Below, one piece after another: positions 27,196 through 36,374 of a DNA stretch of 64,000 nt. The notes below the pieces were generated by a model. The model did not search any database. It saw only the letters and a list, made by a program, of their open reading frames with translations, and was not told the origin of the DNA. Source of the DNA: Oligoflexia bacterium. Its GTDB lineage: Bacteria; Bdellovibrionota; UBA1018. Position 1 is the stretch's first letter; every line of letters starts with the position of its first letter. The translations under genes and the position numbers were made by a program. The stretch is taken from assembly GCA_031292385.1 (NCBI GenBank), contig JARLHE010000041.1:1-64000 (forward strand), read 5' to 3'.

Positions 27196-27905
27196 ACGAG
27201 GGTGGCATCAATTTCGAGCGCGGCCCGATTTCAGCGTATTTTGAAGGCCTCCGGAACTTGCTTTTTCGGACCACCGCCTTTTTTCGATCGGTGCCGCTCG
27301 ACAACGGCCTGGGCGGCCCGCTCGCCTTCGGGCTCGTTTCGCACTGGATCGGCAAAGCCGGGGAGAACCTTTGGCTCAACTTCCTGAATTCCAAAACGAC
27401 GAGCATGATGTGGGGCTGGGGCAATCGTCTTCCCGGCATTGAAAACCTGGGACGAGACGCGCGCTGGCATATGGCCCAGCAAAGACTGACCGATTGGCTG
27501 AACGGCGTCAGCTCGGTCGTGCTGGATCCGTTTTTCACGGTCTTTTGGATTTTATTCGGAGCGGTGCTGCTGTTCATCAGCGCGCGGATCTTCATCGGCT
27601 CGGTTTCCGATCGGATCGGAAAACCGGCGCGCCTCCGCGAAATCAGCTTCGCCTCGGCGGTACGGGTCATCGCCTACAGCCAAGCCGCCGCGGTCTTTCT
27701 GCTCATTCCGACCATCGGCTCGTTCATCGCCTTTTGGATGGGCCTTTGGATCATTTTCGTGGGCATCCGTGAGCTCTACAACGTCACCAACGGGCTCGCG
27801 CTCTGGGTTCTGCTCTCCGAGAAGCTGATTCTCTTCTTTGTTTTCGGCGCGACCCTTTTGGCTGTCTTTCTCTGGCTCATCACCCTCGTCTTCGTCCATT
27901 TATGA
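27192..27905 (+). CDS. YIP1-family integral membrane protein
   Basis: A 237-residue protein with about four to five membrane helices in its C-terminal two-thirds and the IAYSQAAAVFLLIPTIGSFIAFWMG pattern (in part) of Yip1 domains. The ATG at 27192 overlaps the previous stop (ATGA), so it is translationally coupled to the DUF4340 gene; longer upstream reading is excluded because it would run back through that gene. Yip1 proteins in bacteria have no settled role. It forms the fifth gene of the operon. Confidence 0.78.
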   Translation: MNEGGINFERGPISAYFEGLRNLLFRTTAFFRSVPLDNGLGGPLAFGLVSHWIGKAGENLWLNFLNSKTTSMMWGWGNRLPGIENLGRDARWHMAQQRLTDWLNGVSSVVLDPFFTVFWILFGAVLLFISARIFIGSVSDRIGKPARLREISFASAVRVIAYSQAAAVFLLIPTIGSFIAFWMGLWIIFVGIRELYNVTNGLALWVLLSEKLILFFVFGATLLAVFLWLITLVFVHL

Positions 27906-28804
27906 AAATCGCGATTACCGGCGCCACCGGCCTGATCGGAAAACGGCTCGCCACTCGCTTAGCGGAAGCGGGCCATTCGCTGATTCTGTTTTCGCGTGAC
28001 GCCGACAAGGCGAAGAAGAAGCTGGGACTTGCCGCCGAGTACCGGGTTTTTCGAGAAAAGATCGATCTCAGCGGCGCCGAGGCCGTGATCCATCTGGCCG
28101 GAGAGCCGATCGCGGAAGGACGCTGGACCGAGGCGCGCAAAAAACTGATCATGGATTCGCGCGTCGCTACCACGCGCGCCGTTGCCCAAGCTATTCGCGA
28201 TCTACCGGGCAAAAAGCCCTCAGTTTGGATTTCCGCATCGGCCATCGGCTACTATGGCGACCAAGGGAACCGAGTTCTCGATGAAGAATCGCCGACCGGT
28301 ACCGGGTTTCTCGCCGAGGTCTGCCGCGCCTGGGAAGCGGAGTCGATCGGAGCCATGGATTTTCCGCGGGACACGCGCAGAGCCGCGTTTCGCTTCGGAG
28401 TCGTCCTCAGCGCCGAGGGCGGCGCGCTTTCGAAGCTCGCTCCGGTTTTTCGCGCCGGATTGGGCGGACCCATCGGCATGGGAAAGCGATGGATGAGCTG
28501 GATCCATATCGATGACCTGGTATCGGCGCTGGTCTTCGCGCTGCAAACGGAATCACTGAAAGGCCCGGTCAACGCGGTGGCGCCTGAGCCATCGACCAAC
28601 GCGGAGTTCACGCGGGCGCTCGCGCAAGCCCTGCATCGGCCCGCCTTTTTTCGCGTTCCGACCCTCGCGCTTCGGGCGGCGCTCGGCCAGATGTCGGAAG
28701 CGATCTTGAGCAGCCAGCGCGCGGTCCCGACCCGGCTTCACGCCGGTGGTTTCAAATTCAGGCACCCGGACCTATTCGAAGCCCTGCGGTCACTCTATGC
28801 GTAA
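27902..28804 (+). CDS. TIGR01777-family NAD-dependent epimerase
   Basis: A 300-residue SDR-type protein similar to E. coli YfcH. It has the Rossmann loop GATGLIGKRL (7-16), an AVIHLAGEPIAEGRW stretch around 62-76, the catalytic SASAIGYYGD segment near 117 and a C-terminal DUF1731 region (LRAALGQMSEAILSSQRAVP in part). The substrate is unknown. Overlapping ATGA with the YIP1 gene places it firmly in the same transcription unit. Confidence 0.88.
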   Translation: MKIAITGATGLIGKRLATRLAEAGHSLILFSRDADKAKKKLGLAAEYRVFREKIDLSGAEAVIHLAGEPIAEGRWTEARKKLIMDSRVATTRAVAQAIRDLPGKKPSVWISASAIGYYGDQGNRVLDEESPTGTGFLAEVCRAWEAESIGAMDFPRDTRRAAFRFGVVLSAEGGALSKLAPVFRAGLGGPIGMGKRWMSWIHIDDLVSALVFALQTESLKGPVNAVAPEPSTNAEFTRALAQALHRPAFFRVPTLALRAALGQMSEAILSSQRAVPTRLHAGGFKFRHPDLFEALRSLYA

Positions 28805-29723
28805 AATCATCCTGTTGCTGTTCATCTCGGCGCTCGCGGGCTCGCTCTATAAGAACTGGCAGGGAGTGCAGGACGCCGAAAAGGCCGAAAGGAAAATCAG
28901 CGATCAGGCCGCGCGGATCCAAAAGCTAGAGACTCGATTAAAGAAGGCTTCGGCGCAGTTTCAAGCGGAAGCCGACACCGAACGCAACACGATCGCCCAA
29001 CTCCAGCAACAGCTTCAAGCCGAGCGCGACGCGCTGAACGACATCGGCGCGCGGCGGGATCGCGCCCATAACGGGGGAATCGGCGGCGACGATCCGGCGC
29101 ACTACGCCGATCAGATCCAAAACGAAAACGGCGTCATCCAGCAGCTTCAAGGCCAAATCAAAGAGATTCAGGATCAAGAGCAGGGCATCGCCAATTCCCG
29201 GAAACAAGCGGTGGGCGAAACCCGGTGGCAGGAAAGCCAAACGAATCAGAATCTGGCGGCCCAGCTTCAGGCCGCGAAACAGAACCTGAGCGCGCTAAAG
29301 AACCAGCGTCAGCAACTAATGCCTCGCAGCTTCGATTTCGGAGTGAATCAGCAAATCCAGCAACTCAACCAGCAGATCAAGGACCAACAGGCCCAAATCC
29401 AGGCGATCCAAAACGAGCAAGCGGCCTATCGGCAACAGGGACGAAACCAGGAAAGCGCCATCCAAAGCCAATCAGGCGCGCAACTCGAGGAGCTCAAGCG
29501 CTCCGAGGCGCAGCTTCGGCAGCGCCTGCAATCCGAACGCGCGGCGCTCGCCGATTTGCGCGCCAAGCAGGGAACCGCCTCCCAGTCCCGGAACGCGCAG
29601 AAAGCGTCGATCAATCAATTGGATCTGAGCTATCAAGAGCAGAAAAAGAAAGTCGAACAACTCGAAGCCCGGCTTAAAGACGCGCAATCGCGGCTAAAAG
29701 GGCTGACCTTCGAGACGGAATAA
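28797..29723 (+). CDS. Membrane-anchored coiled-coil protein
   Basis: A 308-residue protein with a short N-terminal hydrophobic anchor (IILLLFISALAGSLY, residues 4-18) and then an almost uninterrupted Gln/Ala/Leu/Glu-rich coiled coil to the C-terminus. I chose the ATG at 28797, which overlaps the epimerase by 8 bases; an upstream in-frame ATG is inside that gene and delays the anchor. Gln-rich repeats (QLQQQLQAERDAL, IQQLNQQIKDQQAQIQAIQN) are unusual. It closes the seven-gene operon. A spacer or scaffold role is inferred. Confidence 0.7.
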   Translation: MRKIILLLFISALAGSLYKNWQGVQDAEKAERKISDQAARIQKLETRLKKASAQFQAEADTERNTIAQLQQQLQAERDALNDIGARRDRAHNGGIGGDDPAHYADQIQNENGVIQQLQGQIKEIQDQEQGIANSRKQAVGETRWQESQTNQNLAAQLQAAKQNLSALKNQRQQLMPRSFDFGVNQQIQQLNQQIKDQQAQIQAIQNEQAAYRQQGRNQESAIQSQSGAQLEELKRSEAQLRQRLQSERAALADLRAKQGTASQSRNAQKASINQLDLSYQEQKKKVEQLEARLKDAQSRLKGLTFETE

Positions 29724-29845
29724 ACGTCTGCAAAACCCACTTTTCAGAATTTGCACACACCGTACGGGAGTGAGGTGGCCGTCATTTAATTGCCATCGTC
29801 TTCACCGGCGTTTCCTGGAACAATAGGATTCGGGAGCCCTCTCCG
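29724..29845 (+). other. Non-coding gap between coiled-coil and protease genes
   Basis: A 122-base gap. It holds an 8-base palindrome CCGTACGG (about 29761-29768) but no clear terminator or canonical promoter that I can defend. A promoter for the protease gene is expected here. Confidence 0.3.
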
Positions 29846-31063
29846 GTGCATTTATTCCGTTACCTCTATTTAAGACGGTCTGTTTTTTTCACGATCGGCG
29901 GCAGCACCCTGCTGGCCTGGATCGTACTCACGGCGTGGACGATTTTTCACAACCATCAGTTGAGCCAGCCTTCGCGGAACTTCGCCGCGATCAGCGACGC
30001 CACCGCGAAAGCGCGCTTCCCCGCGGGCGTGGCCTCGCCCGCTCCAATTGAAGATCCCTGCCGCCATCTCTACCGCACAGTCTGCTCGAACACCGGCGTG
30101 ACGCGCGACCCGACGGGGCTGGTTCGCCCCGACATCGACGGCGAGAAAATGGCCATCAAAATCTACGAAGACATCACGCGCCAGCACCCGGATTGGAGCA
30201 GCGACCAAATCAATGAGGAAGTGGTCAAACAGATCTACACCCCGGCGCATATCGACCGGATCGAGTCCGCCCATCACTGGGTGCGGAACGCCATGGAAAA
30301 GATCATCGACTCGCAGCCGGATTCGGTGTTCAACGCAGCCGAAAAGGCCACTTTGAAGGCCCGGCTCGACCGTACGGAAATCCAGGTGCCCATCCCGGTT
30401 TCGGCGTACGAGGACGAAAGCTATCTTTTCACCAAGAACGATATTTTCTATGAACGTACTTTAGACGGCCGCACCCGGTTGCGCATCGGCGGAGCCTATT
30501 TCTTCACCGCTCGCTCGTGGTTCAACCAGGTTTTCACGCTCGGGCACGAGCTGGCGCATTCCATCGACCCTTGCGAGATCCGGAGCGCGCATCTTTCCAT
30601 TCCGGCTTACGACCGGCTTGCCGCCTGCTTGATGGACCAGGGCCTGGTCGACGTGCGCCGCGGGCGCTCCGAATGCGGCGAAAAGGACCAGCTTTCGGAG
30701 ACGTTCGCGGATTGGTTCGCCGTCCAGGTCACCGCGGAGGCCCTGCGCGGCTTCTCGCTCGAGTTCCAAGGGCAAGCCCTGCTCAACGCCACCACCAACG
30801 CCGTGCGCGACCTTTGCGAGCAAAACGACCCCGATTACGTCGAGGACACGGAATTTCATCCGTCGCCTCGAGTCCGCATCAACCGCATTTTCGGAAGAAA
30901 CCCGGAAATCCGAGAAATTCTGGGCTGCGCGACGGATTCCTCTCCGCCGACCGCAAGCCCGCTCACGCTTCGCGCCCCGGCTGGGGCTCCTCCATCGCCC
31001 GTGCCCAGCCAACTTAAGCCGTACTGTACGTTCAATTACCAGCCGCAAAGGAGCGGAATATGA
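29846..31063 (+). CDS. Membrane-anchored zinc metalloprotease (gluzincin-like)
   Basis: A 405-residue protein with one N-terminal membrane helix (about 15-34) and a periplasmic domain. It carries the zinc-binding HELAH at 234-238 and a downstream ETFADWFA motif (Glu285, Asp289), the HExxH...ExxxD arrangement of gluzincins such as M13 peptidases. The C-terminal half has several Cys residues that could form disulfides. The start is GTG with GGGAG nine bases upstream. It overlaps the next lipoprotein gene by 4 bases. The exact peptidase family and target are unknown. Confidence 0.75.
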   Translation: MHLFRYLYLRRSVFFTIGGSTLLAWIVLTAWTIFHNHQLSQPSRNFAAISDATAKARFPAGVASPAPIEDPCRHLYRTVCSNTGVTRDPTGLVRPDIDGEKMAIKIYEDITRQHPDWSSDQINEEVVKQIYTPAHIDRIESAHHWVRNAMEKIIDSQPDSVFNAAEKATLKARLDRTEIQVPIPVSAYEDESYLFTKNDIFYERTLDGRTRLRIGGAYFFTARSWFNQVFTLGHELAHSIDPCEIRSAHLSIPAYDRLAACLMDQGLVDVRRGRSECGEKDQLSETFADWFAVQVTAEALRGFSLEFQGQALLNATTNAVRDLCEQNDPDYVEDTEFHPSPRVRINRIFGRNPEIREILGCATDSSPPTASPLTLRAPAGAPPSPVPSQLKPYCTFNYQPQRSGI

Positions 31064-31542
31064 ATCCTCAATCAGCACGAATCGCTTTCGCCCTGATGTT
31101 CCTGACCGCGGGGTGCGCCAGCGCTCCCACGGCGGTGACGAAATGCCCGACCGACCCCGCAGTTCAAAAAGCGGGCTCGGAAACCAGCATCGAGGTCAGC
31201 TACTTCCTGGGTCATTCCCGGCGCAGGTTTCTATTGTCAGCCCATGACTCGCAGATTCTGGGCGAAAGCTACGTTGATCGCGCGTTGCTTAAAAAAGTAA
31301 CCGTCGATCCGGCCCACTTCCAAAGCTATCTGGCCAAGATCAGCGATTACGTCGACCAAAAGAGAAATCTCGCCTCCGCTCCCACAACTCAGGCCGAACG
31401 CGAATGCCGAGCCCCCTTTAAAATCGCCCTACAGCAGCCCGGCCATGAGCTTCGAACCGTTGAAGGCTGCCGGCAGGACGAGCCCAGCAGTTTTAATCGC
31501 CTGGTTGACGAGGGCGAGTTCTTGATCTACTCGTCAAAGTGA
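31060..31542 (+). CDS. Small lipoprotein, unknown function
   Basis: A 160-residue predicted lipoprotein with lipobox LTAGC (Cys19) after a hydrophobic signal. The mature part has two extra Cys near the middle and end (KCPTDP and EGCRQDE regions) and no recognised domain. It overlaps the upstream metalloprotease by ATGA and thymidine kinase by one base, so its expression is coupled to both; a role with the protease is plausible but inferred. Confidence 0.65.
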   Translation: MNPQSARIAFALMFLTAGCASAPTAVTKCPTDPAVQKAGSETSIEVSYFLGHSRRRFLLSAHDSQILGESYVDRALLKKVTVDPAHFQSYLAKISDYVDQKRNLASAPTTQAERECRAPFKIALQQPGHELRTVEGCRQDEPSSFNRLVDEGEFLIYSSK

Positions 31543-32162
31543 TGTTTTTTCGAAATAATCAAGGTTCCCACGGCTCGCTCGGATCGATCGAAGTCATCTG
31601 TGGAAGCATGTTCAGCGGTAAAACTGAGGAATTGCTTCGTCGCGTCAAACGCGCGCAAATCGGCCGCCAGCGGGTCCAGGTTTTCAAGCCCGAAATCGAT
31701 ACGCGCTACAGCGCCGACCACGTCCAGAGCCACGACGCCAACCGAGTTGCTTCACGGCCGGTTGCCAAGGCCAAGGACATCCTCGATTTTGTCGAAGACA
31801 CGACCCGCGTGGTGGGAATCGACGAGGCCCAATTCTTCGACGACGCCATTGTCGATGTGGCCCAGAAGCTCGCCTTTCGGGGCATCCGGGTGATCGTTGC
31901 CGGCCTGGATATGGATTTTCTCGGGCGGCCGTTCGGTTCGATGCCCACGCTCCTGGCCGTCGCGGAAGAAGTGACGAAACTTTCAGCCATTTGCATGGTT
32001 TGCGGGGCTCCGGCCTCCCGCTCACAGCGGATCGCAAGCCCGGTCGAGGCCAAGGGCAAAACAAACGACGAACAGATTTTGGTGGGAGCCAAAGAGTTTT
32101 ACGAAGCTCGCTGCCGCTTCTGTCATGATCCCAAAAGCGATAATGCCAATGCCACATCCTGA
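31542..32162 (+). CDS. tdk: Thymidine kinase (type II)
   Basis: Salvage enzyme phosphorylating thymidine and deoxyuridine. The 206-residue protein has the P-loop GSMFSGKT (21-28), the DEAQFF motif containing the catalytic base, the [11 protein letters not shown] substrate loop and a zinc site from CMVCGAP and the C-terminal CRFCH. Start: ATG at 31542, one base into the upstream stop; a GTG one codon earlier is also possible. It is followed by pyrimidine/purine phosphoribosyltransferases, forming a nucleobase salvage set. Confidence 0.96.
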   Translation: MFFRNNQGSHGSLGSIEVICGSMFSGKTEELLRRVKRAQIGRQRVQVFKPEIDTRYSADHVQSHDANRVASRPVAKAKDILDFVEDTTRVVGIDEAQFFDDAIVDVAQKLAFRGIRVIVAGLDMDFLGRPFGSMPTLLAVAEEVTKLSAICMVCGAPASRSQRIASPVEAKGKTNDEQILVGAKEFYEARCRFCHDPKSDNANATS

Positions 32163-32964
32163 TTCGCAATTCCGCGGCGTTCATTATCGGCTCTCGGAAA
32201 TCGAGCACCGCTATGGCCCGAATGTGCACATTCTCTCGGATCCCTTCCTGCTTTCGCACCTGGCCCGGCTTTGCGCCCAAGACACCGTCCAGCCGGTGAT
32301 CAACGAACTGATCACCACGCTTTATTCCAACCTGCTGAATATCGCCGTCAATCGCGAATTCCCGACCCGCACCGCCCATATTCCCACTCGCATGGCTCAA
32401 AGCCACCCGGAAGCCATTTACCAGGGTCCGGTCATCGACCCCGAAACCCCGATCGTCTCGGTCAATCTTGCGCGCGCGGGGACCCTGCCCTCTCATGTCT
32501 GCTATTCGGCGCTCAATTATTTCATGAACCCGAGGACGGTTCGACAAGACCATATCAGCATCGCTCGGACGGTCGATTCGGATGAAAAAGTCACGGGCAG
32601 CCAGGTTTCCGGCCATAAAATCGGCGGAGATATCGATAAAACGATCGTTCTTTTCCCGGACCCGATGGGCGCCACCGGAGGCACGCTTTGCAAGGCCCTC
32701 GACCTCTATAAAACCCGAGGCCAAGCGCTCCGCTATATCGCCCTCCACTGCATTATCACTCCGGAATATCTTCGAAAAATCCAGTCGCGGCACCCTGACC
32801 TCGTAGTGTACGCTATACGCCTGGATCGAGGACTTTCGCCGCCCGAGGTTCTCGACAGCGTGCCCGGCACGTTTTGGGACCGGGAGCGCGGATTAAACGA
32901 TAAGCACTACATCGTCCCTGGCGGAGGGGGCTTTGGGGAAATCATGAACAATGCCTACATCTGA
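32125..32964 (+). CDS. upp: Uracil phosphoribosyltransferase-like protein
   Basis: A 279-residue member of the uracil phosphoribosyltransferase family, longer than the usual ~210. The PRPP-binding loop reads [10 protein letters not shown] (179-188), close to the family DPMLATGGS, and the [10 protein letters not shown] stretch (111-120) matches the uracil-binding region. Unusually the C-terminal uracil loop is [17 protein letters not shown] instead of a GLGDAGDR-type end, so substrate choice could differ. Several in-frame ATGs (32125, 32143, 32149) lie near the tdk end, none with a clear ribosome-binding site; the overlap with tdk is 14-38 bases. Confidence 0.75.
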   Translation: MIPKAIMPMPHPDSQFRGVHYRLSEIEHRYGPNVHILSDPFLLSHLARLCAQDTVQPVINELITTLYSNLLNIAVNREFPTRTAHIPTRMAQSHPEAIYQGPVIDPETPIVSVNLARAGTLPSHVCYSALNYFMNPRTVRQDHISIARTVDSDEKVTGSQVSGHKIGGDIDKTIVLFPDPMGATGGTLCKALDLYKTRGQALRYIALHCIITPEYLRKIQSRHPDLVVYAIRLDRGLSPPEVLDSVPGTFWDRERGLNDKHYIVPGGGGFGEIMNNAYI

Positions 32965-33505
32965 TCAACCAGCCGACAAGTCACAGCAGCTCAAGATCCT
33001 GATTCCGGAGGTTCGACTCCAGCAACGGGTGCAAGAGATTGCTCATGAGATCAATCACGATTTTCAAGGCAAGGAAATCGTCTGCATCTGCATTCTCAAA
33101 GGCAGCTTCATCTTTTTCTCGGATTTGATCCGCCACATCGATCTTCCGATGTCCTGCGAATTCCTGGGCGTTTCGAGCTACGGCAACAAAATGGTTTCGT
33201 CCGGCGAAGTGAAAATCACCCTCGACATCAACGAGCCGCTCGAAGGCAAGCACGTGATCGTGGTCGAGGATATCATCGATTCGGGCCTGACTCTTTCCTA
33301 CATCATGAACTCGCTGCGCGCCCGCAAGCCCGCGACGCTCAAAAGCTGCGCGCTGCTTTTCAAACCGGATTCGCTGAAAATCGACATCGAAGCCGATTAC
33401 CTCGGTTTCAAAATCGGCAATGAATTCGTCGTGGGCTACGGAACCGATTACGCCGGAAAATACCGCGGCCTTCCCTACGTAGGATACCTGGAGCATGGGC
33501 ATTAA
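32951..33505 (+). CDS. hpt: Hypoxanthine phosphoribosyltransferase
   Basis: Purine salvage enzyme making IMP/GMP from hypoxanthine or guanine with PRPP. The 184-residue protein shows the CICILKGSFIFFSDL start, SSYGNKMVSSGEV, the PRPP loop VVEDIIDSGLTL (about 106-117) and the GYGTDYAGKYRGLPYVG end typical of hpt. It overlaps upp by 14 bases and the following GHMP kinase by 11 bases, so the salvage genes appear to be translated as a coupled set. Confidence 0.96.
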   Translation: MPTSDQPADKSQQLKILIPEVRLQQRVQEIAHEINHDFQGKEIVCICILKGSFIFFSDLIRHIDLPMSCEFLGVSSYGNKMVSSGEVKITLDINEPLEGKHVIVVEDIIDSGLTLSYIMNSLRARKPATLKSCALLFKPDSLKIDIEADYLGFKIGNEFVVGYGTDYAGKYRGLPYVGYLEHGH

Positions 33506-34568
33506 GATCCACTCCAAAGCCCCGACCCGCGTCGATCTCGCCGGCGGAACGATCGATCTCTGGCCGCTCTATCTTTTTCTCGACCGCCCGACGACGATCA
33601 ATCTCGCGATCGACCTCGCAGCCGAAGCTTGGCTTGAAGTACGCGAATCCGGAGCCGCGGGGATCACTCTTCGCTCGGAAGATCTCGGCCAGGAAATGAA
33701 GCTGGCCTGGGCCGACCTCGAAACGGCCGTGGCCCCGCCGCAGCTCGAACTCCATCTGAAGCTCTTAAGATTTATCGCGCGCAAGCACGGCGCATCTCCG
33801 AAAGGCGAACTGACTTTGCGAACCAAGGCCGGAAGCCCCGCGGGCGCCGGCTTGGGCGGAAGCTCCACGTTGAGCGTCGCGCTCGTGGGCGCTCTCACGG
33901 CCTGGGCGAAAGGCGAGAGCCAAGCCGATATCTTAACCGAAGGTGAAGCGCTGGTCGAAGTCGTGCGCGATATCGAAACGACGGTCATCCAGGTTCCAGC
34001 CGGCGTTCAGGATTATTACGGCGCGATGTTCGGCGGGTTGCAAAGCCTGCGCTGGGGCGCGGGCTCGCACGAGCGCGAGTGGCTGCCGACGGACCTTTTA
34101 GCCGGGCTCGAAAGCCGCATCGCCTTGTTTTATTCAGGACAGAGCCGAAATTCGGGAATCAACAACTGGGCGCTCTTCAAATCGTTCATCGACCGGCAAG
34201 GCGACGTTCGCGAACGCTTCGGCCGCATCAATCAGGCGGCGCGCGACCTCGAAGAGGCCCTGCGCGCCCGCGACTGGAAAACAGCGGGAAACGCCATTCG
34301 TTCGGAATGGGAAGTGCGCCGCACGCTCGCTCCCGGAATCAGCACTCCTGAAATGGACCGAGCCTTCGCGCTCGCCGAAAAGATCGCGCCCGGTTGCGCC
34401 GGAAAGATCTGCGGCGCGGGCGGCGGCGGATGCTTTTTCATCTACACGGCCGATCCGGCATCCAAAACAGCTGTCGAAAAAACCCTCGCTGCCGAAGGGA
34501 TGCGCGTCCTTCCCTTTCACGCATCGCCCCGCGGTCTTGAAGTCGAAACCGCCCGGACCGACACATGA
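33495..34568 (+). CDS. GHMP-family sugar kinase (heptose-kinase-like)
   Basis: A 357-residue GHMP kinase. N-terminal SKAPTRVDLAGGTIDLWPLY is typical of the D-glycero-D-manno-heptose-7-phosphate kinase/fucokinase branch, followed by the ATP loop AGAGLGGSSTLSVALVGAL and the C-terminal GKICGAGGGGCFFIY. The sugar substrate cannot be fixed. With LPS genes elsewhere in the window, a heptose or similar nucleotide-sugar precursor is reasonable. It overlaps hpt and is overlapped by the DUF429-like gene (ATGA). Confidence 0.8.
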   Translation: MGIKIHSKAPTRVDLAGGTIDLWPLYLFLDRPTTINLAIDLAAEAWLEVRESGAAGITLRSEDLGQEMKLAWADLETAVAPPQLELHLKLLRFIARKHGASPKGELTLRTKAGSPAGAGLGGSSTLSVALVGALTAWAKGESQADILTEGEALVEVVRDIETTVIQVPAGVQDYYGAMFGGLQSLRWGAGSHEREWLPTDLLAGLESRIALFYSGQSRNSGINNWALFKSFIDRQGDVRERFGRINQAARDLEEALRARDWKTAGNAIRSEWEVRRTLAPGISTPEMDRAFALAEKIAPGCAGKICGAGGGGCFFIYTADPASKTAVEKTLAAEGMRVLPFHASPRGLEVETARTDT

Positions 34569-35425
34569 AACGCGAGTCGCGCCGCTACCTTGGCGTCGAG
34601 CTCGCAGGCGCTAAAAATCAGAAAACCGCGGTAGCCGTTCTCGAATGGTATGCGAAGGGCGAGAAAATTTTTCTCCTCGACATCCATGACCGCCTCACGC
34701 ACGTCCCGCGCGGATCGGGAGAGGGCACGCACCACGCTCATCTGCACCATCCGGGTGACGAGGCTTTGCTCGAGCTCATCGACGAGCTGAACGAAGGTAT
34801 CGCGCGGACCGGGGTCAATACGGCGCTCGACCTGCCGCCGGCGATCGGAAAGTCCGCGCGCGCGGCGGCTTCGGAGATACAATGGATGCGGGAGATCACC
34901 CGCAAAGCCACGCGCTCGAAGCTGAAAGCCCTGGAATTCACGCCCTACACCCAACGACCGGTCGAGCTTTGGATCCGCTACCACATCATGCCCGAGCTTG
35001 AGCCGCACGAGCGATTCGAGATCGATGAGACCCTGGGCGGGAACCGCGCCCCCCTCACCGCCCGAATGCACTACCTGCAACGTTACCTGAAGGGTATGAA
35101 CCTCACCGAAGTGTGGCCCAAGCTTTCGGTAGCGGTTCTCGCCGCTTCGCTCGGCCTCAGCAAGCGCACAATCCAATGCTATCGCCACCTCGAGGAGGGC
35201 GTGCACGCGCGGGAAGAAATCCTGGAGCGCCTCACCGAAAAGGAGGAGGTTTTCATTTACGAGCGCGATGTCCGAAAGCTCTCGAGCAATCTCGCGTCTT
35301 TTGATGCCTTCATCTGCGCCTACACCGCGCTACTGGCCGATCTCGGCCGCACGGAAAAGAAGCCCAAAGGCTACCCGGCAAGCGCCGGCTGGGTTCACTG
35401 CCCGTCAATCTCCGGCACGAAATAG
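34565..35425 (+). CDS. DUF429-like (RNase H fold) protein
   Basis: A 286-residue soluble protein resembling DUF429: GVELAGAKNQKTAVAVLE at the start (RNase-H-like first strand with acidic residue), NTALDLPPAIG in the middle and FDAFICAYTALLADLG near the C-terminus, where a final conserved Asp is expected. An inserted stretch (about 140-230) is specific to this protein. The family is predicted to be a nuclease or nucleotide-processing enzyme, but function is unproven. It overlaps the GHMP kinase (ATGA) and precedes a permease gene by 16 bases. Confidence 0.6.
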   Translation: MKRESRRYLGVELAGAKNQKTAVAVLEWYAKGEKIFLLDIHDRLTHVPRGSGEGTHHAHLHHPGDEALLELIDELNEGIARTGVNTALDLPPAIGKSARAAASEIQWMREITRKATRSKLKALEFTPYTQRPVELWIRYHIMPELEPHERFEIDETLGGNRAPLTARMHYLQRYLKGMNLTEVWPKLSVAVLAASLGLSKRTIQCYRHLEEGVHAREEILERLTEKEEVFIYERDVRKLSSNLASFDAFICAYTALLADLGRTEKKPKGYPASAGWVHCPSISGTK

Positions 35426-35441
35426 GCGAAGGAGACGATCG

Positions 35442-36374
35442 ATGGCCATTTACGTCATCAAACGGCTCTTTTCGGCGGCAATCACCCTTTGGCTTCTTGT
35501 CACGCTCGTGTTCTTTCTGATTCGCCTCGCCCCCGGCGGCCCCTTCGACGAAGAGCGCGCTTGGCCCCCCGAGGTGAAAGCCAATATCGAAAAAAGATAC
35601 GGGCTCGATCAGCCCGTCTACCGGCAGTACGCGACGTGGATCGCGAACGTCTCCCGCGGCGACCTCCACGAATCGTTTCAATACTCCGGCCATCCCGTGA
35701 GCGAAATCATCGGTTCGGGGCTTCCGATTTCGGCAACGCTGGGGGTTTTCGCGCTTGCGCTTTCATTGGGCGCCGGCATCGCCCTGGGCTGCCTGGCCGC
35801 CTGGCGTGAGGGAAGCTGGATCGACTCGATCACGACGTTTATTTCCGTCGCGGGCGTGAGTCTTCCCGCCTATTTGGTGGCAAGCCTCCTGATTCTTTTC
35901 TTTTCCCTCTATTTAGGCTGGTTTCCGCCCGCTCTGTGGGATAGCCCGGCCTCGCTCGTCCTTCCCGTCGCGACGCTCGCCTTCAGGCCTCTCGCCGTCA
36001 TCATGCGCCTGACCCGCTCCGCGATGCTCGAATCGCTGCGCTCGGACTTCGTCCGCACGGCGCGCGCCAAAGGCGTGCATGAGCGCGCGATCGTTTTCAA
36101 GCATGCGCTTCGCAACTCGCTGATCCCGGCCCTGACCCAACTCGGGCCCATCGCGGGCGGGCTGGTGACCGGCTCTTTCGTCGTGGAGCTGATCTTTCAG
36201 CTGCCGGGAATCGGAAAACATTTCGTGCAAGCCGTTCTGAATCGCGATTATCCGATCGTGATGGGAATCACGCTCGTCTACGGAATCATTCTGCTGCTTT
36301 GCAATCTCGCCGCGGATTTGCTCTATGCCTTTGCCGACCCTCGGGTCCGCCTCGAAGAGGAGCGCACGGCATGA
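35442..36374 (+). CDS. Oligopeptide/dipeptide ABC permease (OppB/DppB)
   Basis: A 310-residue inner-membrane permease with six helices. The N-terminal MAIYVIKRLFSAAITLWLLVT in part, the LAPGGPFDEERAWP segment and the cytoplasmic EAA-like loop VRTARAKGVHERAIVFKHALRNSLIP are hallmarks of OppB/DppB. The ATG at 35442 has GAAGGAG nine bases upstream; longer readings run through the upstream gene. No OppD/OppF ATPase genes appear in this window. It overlaps the next permease by ATGA. Confidence 0.92.
   Translation: MAIYVIKRLFSAAITLWLLVTLVFFLIRLAPGGPFDEERAWPPEVKANIEKRYGLDQPVYRQYATWIANVSRGDLHESFQYSGHPVSEIIGSGLPISATLGVFALALSLGAGIALGCLAAWREGSWIDSITTFISVAGVSLPAYLVASLLILFFSLYLGWFPPALWDSPASLVLPVATLAFRPLAVIMRLTRSAMLESLRSDFVRTARAKGVHERAIVFKHALRNSLIPALTQLGPIAGGLVTGSFVVELIFQLPGIGKHFVQAVLNRDYPIVMGITLVYGIILLLCNLAADLLYAFADPRVRLEEERTA

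Noticed and set aside
33005..33030. GGTTCGACTCC-like tRNA T-arm motif
   Set aside because: Lies inside hpt in frame and no other tRNA arms can be built around it.
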